Below are positions 14,516-28,797 of a DNA stretch of 64,000 bases, piece after piece; the stretch's first letter is position 1, and the number at the start of each line of letters is the position of its first letter. The stretch comes from Marthasterias glacialis. Lineage: Eukaryota; Echinodermata; Asteroidea; Forcipulatida; Asteriidae. The notes beneath the pieces were generated by a model that saw only the letters and a list, made by a program, of their open reading frames with translations, was not told the origin of the DNA and made no database searches. The stretch covers positions 22,999,219 to 23,063,218 of the forward strand of contig OU452219.1 of the NCBI GenBank assembly GCA_911728455.2, read 5' to 3'. Made by a program: the position numbers and the translations under genes.

Positions 14516-17500
14516 CTTCAAGCAAAAATGTATGCTAAAATTGTTTAATTTACGAACCAGAATGGAATACAAAATTTAAAGTTTCATGAAATCGTAGACA
14601 CGTTGGTCTATCAGAATCTGTCAAGGTGGTAGACACTTGCCTGCCATAAATTTCACAAGTTCTGCAATTAATTTGTTATTGTGCCAAGACCTTAAAAACG
14701 AGCGTATTTAAATGGCAGTTACTTAAAATGTGTATCGAACTTTAGATATTGGGGTATTGTCCTCCATTGTTATTCAGTTCAATTATACATGTATTTCCAT
14801 ACGCAATTCACACAGTTAAGTGCTAAGCAATAATAAGGTGAGAAGAGACCCGCTTGGAGGTAAGGTCCAGGATAAGGTAGGGTTTGTAGCGGCTTGCCTT
14901 TGGAACGACAAATTTAATAAAAATTTGAGTTACACTAAATAAACCTAATCGAAGGGCCAAACAAAGGGACAAACAAAACAGACGGCTACTGAAAATGATA
15001 TTATAAAAACACGATTAAAAACAATATTGTGACACAGCGGCAAACTATTTATGTAAATAGCTTTTCATGATACAGAAATTAACATGAGACGATCCATGTT
15101 TGTCTTCAAAAATCTTTCAAGATGACTGAAGAGTAATGTACTGCAAACAAATAGCCTGAAGATGCACGCTCTCCTCGTACCGATACCCCACATCACCCAT
15201 CGTTAGCAGAATACAAAAATACAATGTGTCTTGTGAAGATAGTGTCTCCACATACCATAGCAGCACACAGTGATCGATAATAATAAAAGATGCACACTGT
15301 GTAGAGATTATATGCAGTAATCAACCTCAGCATCTACGCCTGCAGCACCCCCAACATCCCAGACGATGGAGGGAAGAAAGAAACCTTCCTCGCATAATCA
15401 GGCAACACGGGGCAAGCAAAAAAAAGGTACATTATGCCAATTTTCTGTTACTTTCTATCAGCACATTTCCACATGTTGTCACAATAAATTAATGTGATCG
15501 TTGTGTTTGTGATCATTGTCCACTGTTTTTAAAATGACTTTCCAGTACGTTTCGTGTACTCTCACCATACTAAAAAAAAAGTGTAAGTTTTATACATACC
15601 AAACGGATAAACAAAAAACAGTACCATGTTGGTAAGGTATTGCGTCACAGGCACGCTTATCTGCTGCACACCCAAAGTGATCGATATTTCTGGCTCCAAA
15701 GCTGGCTGGCACACGTTATTACAACAATTACGTTTACAATTTTACAAACAAAATCACCCATTGGCATAATTCAAAAGCATTTCTTATGACAGAAACTTAT
15801 AATTCTGAGAAGACTTCAAGAACGTATGTTAAAGCCAAGTCCAAGTGTCAAAAACTTTTCTTGCATAAATCATCATAGAAAAATATTTCAATGCAGCTCA
15901 TAATATTTATGGGCTTCTGGTAATCAGTGGGGCCTGTTTGTTTGAAGTGGGCGTGGCTTATAATGGATTACGTCACACTTACCAACGGGATAGAGAATGT
16001 ACTTCTCTTGCGCCCATCCGAACATGTTTGGGAACCTTGTTTTTCCACACAAAATCGCGCCAAAAAGTAAAATACACGCGAGAATTGCACAGTCTCGCAA
16101 GTATTATGACGTAATGTATACATTAAATGCGGGGTAATGCGTATTGGCATGGAGCTGGTGCGTCACTACAAGTAAGAAAAAGAAAAAGGAAAAAAACCGA
16201 GTGTCGTTCCCGTCTGAAGACAAACAAAAAACTTCATTTCGATCCAAAATCGAGCCTCGTTTTACCTTTCTGGAACTCCTTCATACTGCCAAGGGCAACA
16301 TGAAGTATGCATGATGCCCATGCAATCTATATATGCACCACTTTGACTGACTGTGTTACCGCAGTGCTGAAAAACACGGCTCTGGTTTTGTCAAGGCATT
16401 GTTTCAATGAGTATAATCCAAACTACCATGGATGAAATCATACAATCTGGAAGTACAATCAGTCCGTTAATCCGTAGTCACCTTTTATTCACGTTTCAAG
16501 TAATAATGGGACATGATAGGCCTACATCACTAATTGGTTGATTGCATTTCTTAGTTTTAAAAGTATGGTAGGCCTATATGCGCTATTTGTACTTAGAAGA
16601 GTTATGGATTCCCATCTAGCTAACAACAAAGCCATGACACCGCCAATCCTTAAAAATGTGGGTACTTTGTCGAAAAAACACCTAAAAAGGTTCATTTTGT
16701 GGGATGTTTGTGGATGAAAATTTGTCTCCTTCATTTCGGCGGATTATGTTTGTTCAAGGCAGTTGTAATGGGTATGAATTTTATGAAAAAAAGTACTGTT
16801 GTCGACCATTACCAATCTAGCACCACGCCTTTAACTTCATTTACATATTGGATCTTGTTTTAAAACAACATGAATGGGTTCATGATAAAATAATGTACAA
16901 ACACAAGATCGATCCATTTAGTTTTAATTATGCATACACAGCCGTTCATACTACACCATCGGTGATGCGTCATGCTATTTTTTGATCATTTTCTCGGCCT
17001 GTGGGCGTTCCACAGGAGGCCACAGTATCCATATCATACTCCTCTTCAGCGAACTTCCCTCAGGCCAATGGAACCGTGAACCTCCCTTCATCAGCAGCAT
17101 GATCAGCCTTCATTAATGCCGAGTACCCTCCGCTCAGTTGGCACTTTCGCCTGAAAACAGTTCTGAATAAAATAGCAGGAGGAAACACGAAGTTGGAAAT
17201 GAGTCGCACCCGGTTGTAGCCATAGCGTCCAGAGAATGCATTCATGCATAGTTCGGCAAGGAGTCAAGTGGCATAATGTTCTGTTATTAATACAGGTCAT
17301 TTTGCCCTTTTGACATGTAGATGGACGTATTTAGGTTCTAGGCATGTTTTATATTTGTCTTGTGGCTATGATGGGGTGTTGAGAACGACATTATTCTTTA
17401 GTCCCTATGTAGAAGTTGTTCATCTCGCTTTCCTCACCTACTTTTTGATTTGTGTTCTGGAAAGTATCAGCACAATCAACTACCGTTTTTAATTTGAGAT

Positions 17501-17662
17501 CAATTACTGTCTTAAGCCATAGGAAAGCTGTACTAAGACTTCTATTTATTTAATAATTTATCGTAAAATTTATTACTTGATCAACTCGCACCTGAATGAC
17601 ATTGAAAATGTTTTAGAATGAAAAATGTACCAGTTCAATATAAATGTTTAAAAGATGTGACA

Positions 17663-17857
17663 ATGCCGGCAAGAACAACTCCGACATTGAGTCTCAAAAC
17701 GACAAAGCCAGATATTAACATTCTAGTATTCGATACTCAAGTGGACGGTGACGTCATCAAAAGGAAAGACACATTACCGCTCATTTCACCTCTGACGCCT
17801 ACAGGTTCGAGGTGTCGGCCTCAGTCGGCTTTCGTCCACAAGAAGACGCGACAATAA
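17663..17857 (+). CDS. Weak candidate exon or small ORF
   Basis: A 64-codon ATG-led frame starting MPARTTPTLSLKTTKPDINI and ending SAFVHKKTRQ, TAA. The Thr/Pro/Lys-rich composition and PLISPLTPTGSR segment look more protein-like than other open frames here, but there is no strong acceptor, no domain and no neighbour. Length alone is compatible with chance in DNA of this composition. Confidence 0.18.
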   Translation: MPARTTPTLSLKTTKPDINILVFDTQVDGDVIKRKDTLPLISPLTPTGSRCRPQSAFVHKKTRQ

Positions 17858-20800
17858 GACCGTGAGGAGGTGATTTCGGATTCTCGACGTTGTTTGTTTG
17901 GTGAAGGGAAGCCAGGAAATTACCAAGACGGTTTATTGACGTAACTGGTTTTTTTTACCCACTATGTGCATGCACGACTGTCTCCTTGATTGGAGACTAT
18001 TGCATTAATGTACGGTTCTATAAGGAGAACTAGAAAGGCTACATATTAATTCTGCATTGCAGTGCATGTAATGCCAACAGGAAGTGAAATGTCATCGAAG
18101 GGTATAAATGCCAAAATTAATGTACACCAAAGGTCGTTATGAGATTGTATCATATTGGCATGGCACTTATGGGACACCTTAGTTTCTGGGATGGAATAAA
18201 GGTTTGACTTTGGATATGTTTGGCTAAACAGAGTAAAATGATTGCTACATCAGCTTCCCTCTGGCTGATTCAAAAAATGAATTGGAGAGGTATACATTAA
18301 TTAATTACAACTGGGTTCAATTATTGTTGATGTTATTGTCTATTCGAAAAATACATTAAGAGGGACAATCGACGATGCGACAAGTACTTCTTAAGTTCGC
18401 AGATTTCACCCTGTAGAGGGCGTGATTCCACTCTACTCCTGTGTCATGAAGTTTCTGGCCTGGCGCATGAACTCATGCTAAAGTTTGAGTAGAATACATT
18501 TAGTTTTAAACTATTTCAACAATTGAACATTGAAAAATAGTGGGACAGCGGAGACGGTTGGGTTATGCAGTGCGTGAGAGCTCGCCAAAAATGTTAGTAC
18601 GTAAAGTGACAATCATTTACAAAGTAAAGTGGTGTTTTACAGAGGCTGTTTCGACATTGACGAGAAAACAATTCTATTAATTATCACATTTGTGTGTATA
18701 AGTATTACTTACTAGAATTCGAAAACTTGATTAGATAATATGATATGACTGGTATAGCGTTCTGGTGATACTAACTTCAACGTGGATGTATTAACAAAAT
18801 GTTTAGGGCACTTCAATTGAAACCAGTTTGAGAAAACATCCAGAAGAATAGTTTTATCTTTTTATCATAGTTTAATGATAACCGAACAGGCTTCCAAAGT
18901 CCCTGTTCATCCCAACACGACAAACGATCCGTCTGTATTTACTCCACCGCTAAAAGGAGAACTTCCAGGTTAATCTTGCATCATTTCCATCAGACTATGT
19001 ATAAAAGAAAACCTCTTGGGTGTGATTTTTCATTCCATGTGTGCGCTCTATATAACGTTTTAGCATGACTGGCGCTTGTGATGTTTCGGGCATTGGTGCC
19101 CCCTCGTGAATGATGGATAATGTTGACTTGTCCATGGACTATACCTTAAGATGCTGATTACTGAAGACAGATTTATTCATTGGCTGATATAGGACAACGT
19201 CGTGACTCTCCTGCTTTTGATAATCTCCCTTTTTGTGTTTGTCGGCACGAGCAAAGAAGCAACATGAAAATGTCATATTTCTTTTACTGTCAAAACCGTA
19301 TTGAAGTTAAGGAGACAAGAAAATGTTTTTTTACAGTAATCAGAAGTGTTTCTGGATTGTATATTTCTTTAAATAGAGACAGGTGTATATAATTTTAAAA
19401 GAATCGTTATTATCCAATTCAAAAGCATAGGTAAGAGTGTGAAACTGCGGAATGTCCGAATAAGAACTGTCATTAATGCTTGTTTGTTTCAACACTCCGT
19501 CTTAAGCCGACATAAAAATAGCAAAAAATAACCATGTTTCATCAAAGATGACGCACACTTCTTGTGAAAATGTTTAATATTGCAAACCCTTAATTCTTTG
19601 CACAGACCCGCTACGGTTACTGTCTGGGAAGATGTGATGCAAAGTAAAGAAATATATAGCTCTCTCTCTTATATCAAAATAATGAGCGAATTGATTACTT
19701 TGGTGCGTTTTTTCAAGATCGAACTGCGGCTGATTTCCGGAGGCTGTAAAGCGGGTATTAAACCGAGAGGTTTGGGGGGAAAGTCACCTGGCTGCCGAAG
19801 GGGATGAGGGTGAGTAAACTTTATGACCACAGAGTTAGTTGGGGTCTGTTTTAGTGAGGTTATTCACGGTGAGTCCGTGGATGAGGTTGAGGCGGGATCG
19901 CTTGTGTATATGCGCCTAAACCTCAATCGATGAGGCGGGGTAATGCACCGTGGAATTGTAGCAACATCGTGGCCGGTCAGGACACTTAATTGCCCTGGTG
20001 TGATGAGGAGGCGACCGGCTAATTTCAAAGAATAACAAATGATTACGGTAACGATACATTTTTGATAAAACAGCCCGGAGACAGTGATTTAACCCGATGT
20101 GAAAGGATTGCGGGTCTTCGGTTAAACTAAACGATATACAAACAGCTTTTTAGTCACTGTGGATTTCTGTGTTGCACAACGGGTGGGCAGAAATTTGTTT
20201 CACTTGCTGTTACATTTTCGGAGGGGCCTCCCTTCTGAAAGACAGTTCAATAAGCTACACTCAATGACATAATCATTTGTACATGACCATCCCTTGATCA
20301 CAACTTCTTCACTGTGTCCTCTAATTCTTCTCTGGAAAATTTACACACACCAATACTTCAATTTCATTATGCAAAGACTGCATGAGCCCAACAAGGGCAT
20401 CCTGGGAGTGTACCGACAGACTGAGGGCGCAATTCACTTTTTTGTTTAAATACCTTGAAACATTCATGAGAAAACAGCTGAATAAGAGCCAGCGTACATG
20501 CGGAAAATGTCAAGTAAAATTAATTCAGGTGAAGGTATAGTCAACCATGAAAAAAACAAACAAACAGCCGGCTCGACCAGAAAAGGCTGGATTATCATAA
20601 AGCAACGACGAGGCCAAGAAGAGGAATATAAATTTATGAATAATTCACGAGAATACTTTCCAGAAGGCTGCCCCGGGAAATAAGTCGCTGTATTGGTGGC
20701 TGCTCCTTGACAATGACACAATTGGAATTGTATTCTTTATTTTTTTAAAGGTCAAACTGGGAACATGATACAAAGGGAAAGTGTCCTCTTTCCAGATTTC

Positions 20801-20968
20801 CCTTGGGATTGCAGATTCTATGTCAGTCTATCCTAGACATGATACATTAATATTAACGTTGTCGCCAATGCTCTGCCTGATTCAACGTGTGCATTAGCAA
20901 CCAGGAATATTGGTTCGCATTGAACAAACAAGAGTCTGACTATTTTCCCTCCAAAGCCTCGGTCTGAA

Positions 20969-21763
20969 TAGACCGATTGCGCGACCAATGTTTACATGTC
21001 ATCACGTGACCTATTGTGGGTACTACTTCATCTGAGCTGATGGCAAACTACGTGCAAATACATGCTGTGACCGACAGAGTCACACCAAAGGTCGGCTTTT
21101 GGTAATAATAACACACAGATACTAAGCCATTTTATTAAAGTTGTATGTTGTGGCATTGATATTAATCACATTACTGTTTCATAAACTACTAGTATTCTAC
21201 TATAAAAGAGGTTTATTTTGAATTATGCACTCCCGGCGTCGGACGACTATGTAGCCACCCGCCTCTCATTTTGTTTGTAATGTAGGCCTAAATCACTGTA
21301 AAAAAAAACAATGGTAAAGAACGTTGGAAAGGTGAGCATTCATACCTAGCCTTGCGAAATTTAAAATAGGCAAATGAATCACACAGTTTTGGAAAGCAAT
21401 TTCTTTGGATGATTCAGCTTCAAAACTGTGAAATTCTTGTGTTGAAAAGTGTGTGATCGCGGTCATCTGGCCCAAACGTTCCGTCGTGCACTAGTACACA
21501 ATACCGTGCACATTTATACGTTACTTGTACAATTTCCCAGACTTGCTGGAACTGTCCTTACTGGCTTTTATTCAGCCACTCAAATGTCTCTGGTACAAAC
21601 TCTGGAATATTTTTCACAGATTTCGAGAAAGAAAAGCCTCGATGGAATAAACAAATGTAACAAACATCATGTACCGTACAGCACTTTCCTACGGAGGACG
21701 TCGTGTTTGTTTACATTTAATACCCACAATAGGTCACGTGACGTGGGTCGCGCAATCGGTCTA
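20969..21763. mobile_element. Possible DNA element bounded by about 45-bp inverted repeats
   Basis: tagaccgattgcgcgacca ... cacgtgacctattgtgggta (20969-21022) is inverted at 21721-21763. The right copy lacks about 10 nt in its middle. The 0.7 kb between holds no transposase-like frame. Could be a MITE-type element or two solo copies in opposite orientation. Confidence 0.5.
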
Positions 21764-22040
21764 ATAAGTGGGAAGGGATGGTTGTATCATAAACATATAT
21801 TACATGGGTGTGATTTATAATTACAAATACATGGATACATGAATTAGTAGCTGACCTACAAATGGAGGTCCTCTCTATGTGACTATTGTTCACTTTCAGA
21901 GACGTGTCCTTTGATGAAAGGATGTCAAAATTCATTGGGTGGTTCACGAGTTGTGATTTTTCCCATTATTAAAAATGATTTTATATTTTATTTGACACCT
22001 GGTGACGTCTTCATGACCTCATTAAGTGTGTACCGTCTTC

Positions 22041-22314
22041 AAGAAGAAGAAGAAGAAGAAGAAGAAGAAGAAGAAGAAGAAGAAGAAGAAGAAGAAGAAG
22101 AAGAAGAAGAAGACGAAGAAGAAGAAGAAGAAGAAGAGGGAAAGAAGAACAAGAAGAAGAACAAGAACAAGAAGAAGAACAAGAACAAGAACAAGAACAA
22201 GAAGAAGAACAAGAACAAGAAGAAGAAGAAGAACAAGAACAAGAACAAGAACAAGAATAACAAGAAGAAGAAGAACAAGAATAACAAGAAGAAGAAGAAG
22301 ATGAAGAAATTTTC
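22041..22314 (+). repeat. Compound GAA/GAAC microsatellite
   Basis: About 90 nt of pure (GAA)n change into mixed gaagaacaagaa units with the order AAG/AAC. All bases are A, G or, at regular places, C. Reads as poly-Glu or poly-Lys in different frames, which is an artefact of composition. Confidence 0.95.
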
Positions 22315-25300
22315 ACAATTACAAAAGATAGGTTTCTGCGTTTGGAGAAAGAATAATGTGGTTATGTGTTGTTATTACCTGCAGGTGCAGGTAACGTAGT
22401 TTAATTTGACGCCGGTGTCTGCAGTCATAAGGAATACCTCCAGGATGTGTCGAAAAAAATTCTCAAGATGCTAGAACATTTTATAGTAAATACTTGGAGT
22501 GTACAACTTAAAGCTTAAATTGCTCTTTTGAATCTCCATAACTTCTAATCGCCGCAAATCAAAGCGGTACAAACAAGCCATAATGAGTGCAACAGAAAAT
22601 AATCCGATGGCGTTCAGATGACGTGACTCGTGACATAACATGTGAACGAAAGAGCTACAAAATAGCCGATGGGTATACTTTTTGTATACACCGCTCAATG
22701 GATGAAGACGTAAACCGTTTTATGCAGATGGCAGTGCACGTCTTTATCAATTTTTGATATGAAGTAAAGGGCACATTTCAAAAATCACTCATCGTCCGAT
22801 AATCTTAACCGTAGTGCTACGGAGATTGTGGTAAACAAATTATGTGAAACCTTCTAACAAACTACTATAATCTTGCCTCATTATAGTCACTTGGAAAACA
22901 AGGCGACTGTGGCGGATAGGTTTCTCATTATGTACTTATCATTGCGGGAACAAAAATATGCCATTTTTTTATATTAACTTATAAGGGTAATCAGCTGATA
23001 ATTTTACACTCATTGGACGTACAGTTAATATATTCTTGACATGGCATTAATGTCATATCACTGTGACTGAATTTGACAATGTAAATTTACTGTCTGGGAT
23101 GATTTTTAATGACGATCGCGAAGCGTGCAGTCACTTTGCACATTGCCTTAAAGTCAAAATGATGCCTACTGTATGTGAGCCTGCTGTTGGAAAAAAAACC
23201 CATAAACGGCAGATACTGAATTATAAATGATTTGTTTCATCAACGCTTGTCTTCAATCATTCGTATGTTGTAGCCTTGATCGAAGTAATATCACACTCTA
23301 CATCCCCACTGAGTGGAGACTAGCCTTTGGAGTACGGCCATTTTGTGGTTGTTCCGTACACGTTTACTTCTATTCGAAAAAAACGGTTTTTAGCAGAATT
23401 ATCAGTCAAGCTTGACGATTACGTGTTATTTTACGTAAGCATTGTTCGTTGTCAGACAACTAGAAAAGTACTTGAGACGCAGTCATCATTATCGAGATGT
23501 TTGTTCTGACAGAACGCGTCACTAGCAAACAGGACTTGCGTATAATGCTTTCTTTTTTAGTATTAGGAACTATAGCTAATTCCTGTCTCCCTCGTCATTG
23601 GCCGAATGAATCGCTCAGTTCACTTCTGTTATTTCAGAACATTTTCATTCGACTTCTGTGCCCCTAGAAATAACAGTCGTCAAAAATTGAAAAGATATTG
23701 CTCTGGGAGGCCCACGCACATTGTTATCATTCTACAGTGGAGGAAAGCAATCACCGAGTAGGCCTTTATAGTCCAAACAAATGATGGTTGAATATCGAAC
23801 GGCCAACTCACAATGGCGCCCTAACGTACAACGAGACCCTTCTTTGTTTTTTATATACACATAATTATGTGTATATTTTTTACAATACACGACATTTTCA
23901 CGACAAACTATCCCCCTTCCCCGCTGTACGATTTTACAGCCAGGAGCAAAGCACAACATGTATTATGCGTTCTATGCTGTTTTGGCCGCACGGTATACAC
24001 GCGGGAACACACCACGCAATCAGGTGGAAAACATTTCACGGTAAAATTGATCTGACATTTTGCCAAATTTTTCATCTCAGTCATCAGGATTAATCTTCGG
24101 GACAGTTTTGTATGCGCACGGGGGAAGGAGCAAGCAAGCAGTCCTCCGCTAAACATCAACGCCGCGTAGATAATTCTTCATTATATAAATATGGCCATAC
24201 CTCGCCAATTTCATGTGCCTATTAAATACATTATATGGAAATCAGGAAATGTGGCATTAGGCCATGTAACAAATGAGGTAATACTTTATTGTATAGTGAT
24301 ATATTGTTAATTAAGTTGCTTAGTTTTTCATCACTAAGACCATAAGAAAATCGTGGGCGTAATATATCAAAGTTAAACAAGACCCATAAACCTAATGATA
24401 TCCTGCTGTAGGCCAATTTGTACTGTATGGGACTGATATAATATTTAGTTAGGGTACACTTTGAACTTGTAATGATTATACCTGTATGGATTTATACTCG
24501 TAACATTACTACCACTATGCGTTATGTTGCAGATATCAATCAAGACAAAGTGTAAGTTACCCACGAGCGGTAATGAATTATGGCATAATCACAAAAAGTG
24601 CAGCAGCCGTGGGAGTAATCTTACCACAATAAAGATCAAAATCACATCACGTCAGAATACACATGTACAGCAATTACCCCATCTTCAGTTTCATCACACA
24701 CAGAAAGCAGGAAACCAAGGAGTGATTTTGGAGGGTAAAGTATGTATGCTTTCTTCATACAGTATCAGTCACAGAAGACTTAAGACCCCCATTAGTGATC
24801 TATACGTATTGCGAACACGTCTGTCACCTTGAGTCGATCATGATGAACTGACTTGTTAACATCTTACAACGAACATTTTCGAGGGCCGTTTCTCCAACCA
24901 AGCTCTCTGCGAGCAACCATTTTATTTTGATTTGGAGAACAAACAAAAACGTATAGGTATAGGCCTATTGCCTCATTGGTTATTGGTGTAAGTTCAATTC
25001 TATCCTACTGCTATCAATGCACTGACCAGTGAAAATGTCATCAAATTTAGGGGATCGTGTGTTTGTCTTTTGCATGAAAATAACCAACCCAAAACGGTCC
25101 ATGTTTTGTCCATTTACGTGATAATTTTGATCGCGCCAATTTTGATCGCACCAATCAAAATAGGCAGGTGATTCAGGGGTCTTCATTTACTGTTTTCTCG
25201 ATTTGGACAGGATTTCAGACGGCGATTGGTATTGGCATGAACTTTATAATCACTGAGTTTTCGGATTGAAACTAATCTATTGCCAATCATATACTTTGGC

Positions 25301-28300
25301 TGCAATGCGGACGATGTACGAACCCACGCTACTTTCTTATCCCCAAAATATGTGTGTATTAAGCCCAGCAATTTTTTATGCAGAAGCGAAATTGAAAAAT
25401 ACATTTACTGTTTTCACCAACAGGTGTGTCAGCTCTTTATACCGGTCTGCATGGTAAAAGTGAGTAAAATGTAAATACAGTCTTTCCAAAACCATAATTA
25501 ATGGTTGGGCCTATTTACCGGCAATGCTTCATTACATGTATGTAAATGAGCAATCTTTTGTGAATAATCAACCAAAAATATCCTGTCTTTGTATATAGTT
25601 GGAAATAGTATTTATGGCACCCAGCACATATTCCGATTTAGAAATGAACTAATAAAGGGTAGTTTGAAAAGAATCCATCACCACGGGAGGTAAAATGTGT
25701 CCGGTCTCAAGGATTACATTTGAGTGGTCCACACTACGACAAAAACTGTTTTCCTCGTTATTGATACAACACCTGTCAGAAAAACACCGAGTTTTCGTGT
25801 GTAGTTTTTTTTCTTCTTTTTTTGCTGTAACGAACGACGATAATGGTCCGCCGTGCCGTTGTCAGTCAGTATTGCAGCATAGCAATCAGCCCTGTGGAAC
25901 GATTACCATGGCAACGTCACTGACATCAATAAGGAAGAACAAGGGGAAGTTGCAGTTTACGCTAGGACGAATGGCATCAGACTGCCGTACCAAACACGTC
26001 TCAAACAGAATGTCGGTCTTCGGTTAGAAATAAAGAGGCATCAATATAAAACGCACAACGTGTTGCAGACCGCCAGTGGTATTTACCGCCCCAACCCCGC
26101 CCCGTCATTTGGAAGGTTGAATTGAGTCCAATGGTAACACACATTTAAAAACAATCGTTTGAGGAGACTTACTGAATACACTTCATGTACACAGTCGTGT
26201 CCTAACAGAACAATCAACTTGAACCTTCCCTATAGACTCCTCTACGCTCTTCTGTAGAGAGTATTTCTTGCAAGGATCGCAAAACTAATAATCTAGATTG
26301 CTATATTGAATTATTTTCGTAGTGGCTATTAATAAATGGTTATCGGGCCAAAGGTTTCTTTTGCATACATTGCATCACTGGTTTCCGCTTGTCTGATAGC
26401 TCCAATGCAAAGCTTTTATCTTGCCTGCCATAGGCCTAAATTGTGAATTACGGATGAAAGAAAACATTGCTTTCCTGCGGTCAATTTTGCCTTACCAATT
26501 AGACGTATATATAGTGCCAAGAGCAATATCACACCAACAAGACAACAACTGCGTTACGTACAGTCCCTCCACTACTTCTTGATGATTTGAAGAATCGTGA
26601 GAGGCAAACCTTCTTTGAAACTGAGTTGTTCATAATCATGGTGTGCACGGAAGAACGTCGTGAGGCAGTTTCTGAGGGCACACAAATTACAACCTTTTGC
26701 CCCAGCAGAAGGTCACAAGCGATACATGCTCTTTGAAAAGGGGGGGGGGGATAAATGTTGTATATTAATTGTTTCTGTAATAACTCCCTAGACATGGTTT
26801 TCCACTCCTATGCGAAATTTAACTTTCCTAAATGACTTACAAATAGCAAAAAACGAACAAATCTTTCACATTCAGTTCAATTTTGGACAGTAATTGCTTA
26901 CTACCTTCTTCCGGGCAAACGCCGATATGTATTACCGTTATTTTTATAGTCGTGAGAAAGTACTCTTTAAACTTCATACATGATACAAATTAAAATAATG
27001 TCCAGTGAATCGAGGACATCTAAACCGTATAATAATTGCATAACAGAAGCTAAACACGACATCCAAATTCAGTTCCTGAAAATACGATTATGGAAATAGA
27101 TCCCGTTTCGATTAACTGAAATCTGGGTTTAAATCTCCAATCGAAGAGTCATTAAATGAAATTGAAATCTGATCTCAAAAGAAAAGCCTCCAGATTTTGC
27201 GCATTCCCTTTCTAAATAATGCCGCAAAGTATTGGTCCTTGGCGTTGTTATCTTTTCTTTTTAATTTCACGGAAGCAACTTTATGCGTCGCGCTTCTGAG
27301 ATTGCCCATATACTTTACTCTCACAGCGGTAGGCATTGGAATGTAACTGTCTGATGCATTTCCAATTTTGCCCCAATTTGTGCTTGAATTTTAATCGTGA
27401 ATTATTCAGGAATTCCCGGTGCACTCACTGCCAAGGCATCCGTTACAGCATTGCTACACGAATCCTAAAAACCATAGCCTAAAGCGTCCATTGGTTAACG
27501 TGGTTTGCAACGGTTAGATTGTAATTAGAGCGGGTCGTACATCATGTATAGGCTGATTTAACTGGTTTGGGTAGATTCCCATCTAGGCTTATGGTACTGT
27601 GTCAGGGCCGTAAATACGGTTTATTACAGCATTTGGCAGAACGTGTTGGAGCATACCGAATAAGCACCGTTATGCATGCAACTTCAACTTCCAACATCAG
27701 GATCTATAACTTCAACACGGCGAGATGGGCTCATCACTTTCGCGACAACATTTCACGTCAACGTTCAGACAGACGATGTTTTTTTTTTTGGGGGGGGGTG
27801 ATAGAGCATAATACGCAATTTGTAGACTTCAGCTTCTTGGCGAAGCTTCATAATCATAGTCAAGTTTGAAAAATAGCACAAGATTATTACGATACCGGTA
27901 TGTCCACAAAATAATTGCACGGCAGTTATTTATTTATTTATTTATTTCGTCTAATTTAGCCAGGGTAGCCCCATCAGTTATAGGCTATAAAGAACTATTC
28001 TCGCTGGAGGCCCTGGATCACATGCAAACAAATAAAGAATTACAAAGTTGACTCCGTACTTAAAATTGAGTCAGAGGGAATAAACGAAAAACAACTGAAG
28101 CTATTTTTATTCGAATTCCTAAGCGAAGTTGTGGTTATACCCGAACCCTTTTTATTACTTTTCTTTCTCATTAAACCATAAACCAAAAAGAGATCAGACT
28201 ATATCCCCTACCATCCCCTCGGTTTGGTCACATGGGATTAACAGTCGCAAAAATACAAAATAGCTACACTATGATTATGAAGGTAGACTAAGCACTGAAT

Positions 28301-28726
28301 TTGAATACTGTACCGTATACAGTTGCTCATGCCAAAATTAGGTCAGAAACTCATCGTCTTTATATTCCGAACTCTTAAAAGCTTTTCATCGATTGGTAAA
28401 GAGACATCTTGAAAAATGCGAACATTAGCTTGAGTTCAATATACAGGCCTCGTCACTTTTATTATTGGCGCCTAAATATACTGCCAAGAAGACGTACAAA
28501 TAAGACGTACTTGCAATCAGGTGACTGCGAATAGTGTTCATGGTAAATAAATGTATATGCTTAGCAAGACTCTGATATAGTCATATAGCACTCCAGCTGG
28601 TGCACTGCTTTTTACTGAGAGTAATGAGCTAAGATTTTTGTACATAAACAGATTTATGATAACTTCCGGATCTGCTAAAAAACTTCGAGCCCAATTTTTA
28701 AGCGAAACTTAGGCCGTGTGTCTGAA
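22315..28726. other. No gene seen
   Basis: AT-rich, with the palindrome at 23.85 kb, a G9 run at 26.74 kb, a T10-G9 junction at 27.78 kb and (TTTA)n at 27.93 kb. Frames at 23.8-24.1 kb overlap on both strands and look random. Confidence 0.5.
23853..23876. repeat. Perfect 24-bp palindrome
   Basis: atatacacataa and its exact reverse complement ttatgtgtatat meet without a spacer. Confidence 0.9.
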
Positions 28727-28797
28727 TTGGCGGCTGAGGCTACGGATGCAGCTGTTGCTAAGGACTTAGGCTAAGGTAGTTGCTATGGGCGTCCTAT
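28727..28797. repeat. Second copy of the 11.7-kb repeat
   Basis: ttggcggctgaggctacgga tgcagctgttgct ... gttgctatgggcgtcctatt. Confidence 0.5.

Larger units (their letters stand above)
13831..20968. other. No gene seen apart from one weak ORF
   Basis: Old MITE copy at 14.37 kb and the weak frame at 17.66 kb. A somewhat GC-richer stretch at 19.74-20.01 kb has no coding sign on either strand. Confidence 0.5.

Noticed and set aside
19780..20030. GC-richer stretch with gagtccgtgg and gatgagg, suggestive of a hammerhead ribozyme
   Set aside because: The core order CUGAUGA...GAAA and the required stems are not present.
21449..21820. 123-codon plus-strand frame
   Set aside because: It runs across the right inverted repeat at 21.72 kb and shows no protein-family signal.
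22011..22399. Long frames reading poly-Glu, poly-Lys or poly-Ser at 22 kb
   Set aside because: They are translations of the GAA-type microsatellite; all six frames stay open because the repeat lacks stops.
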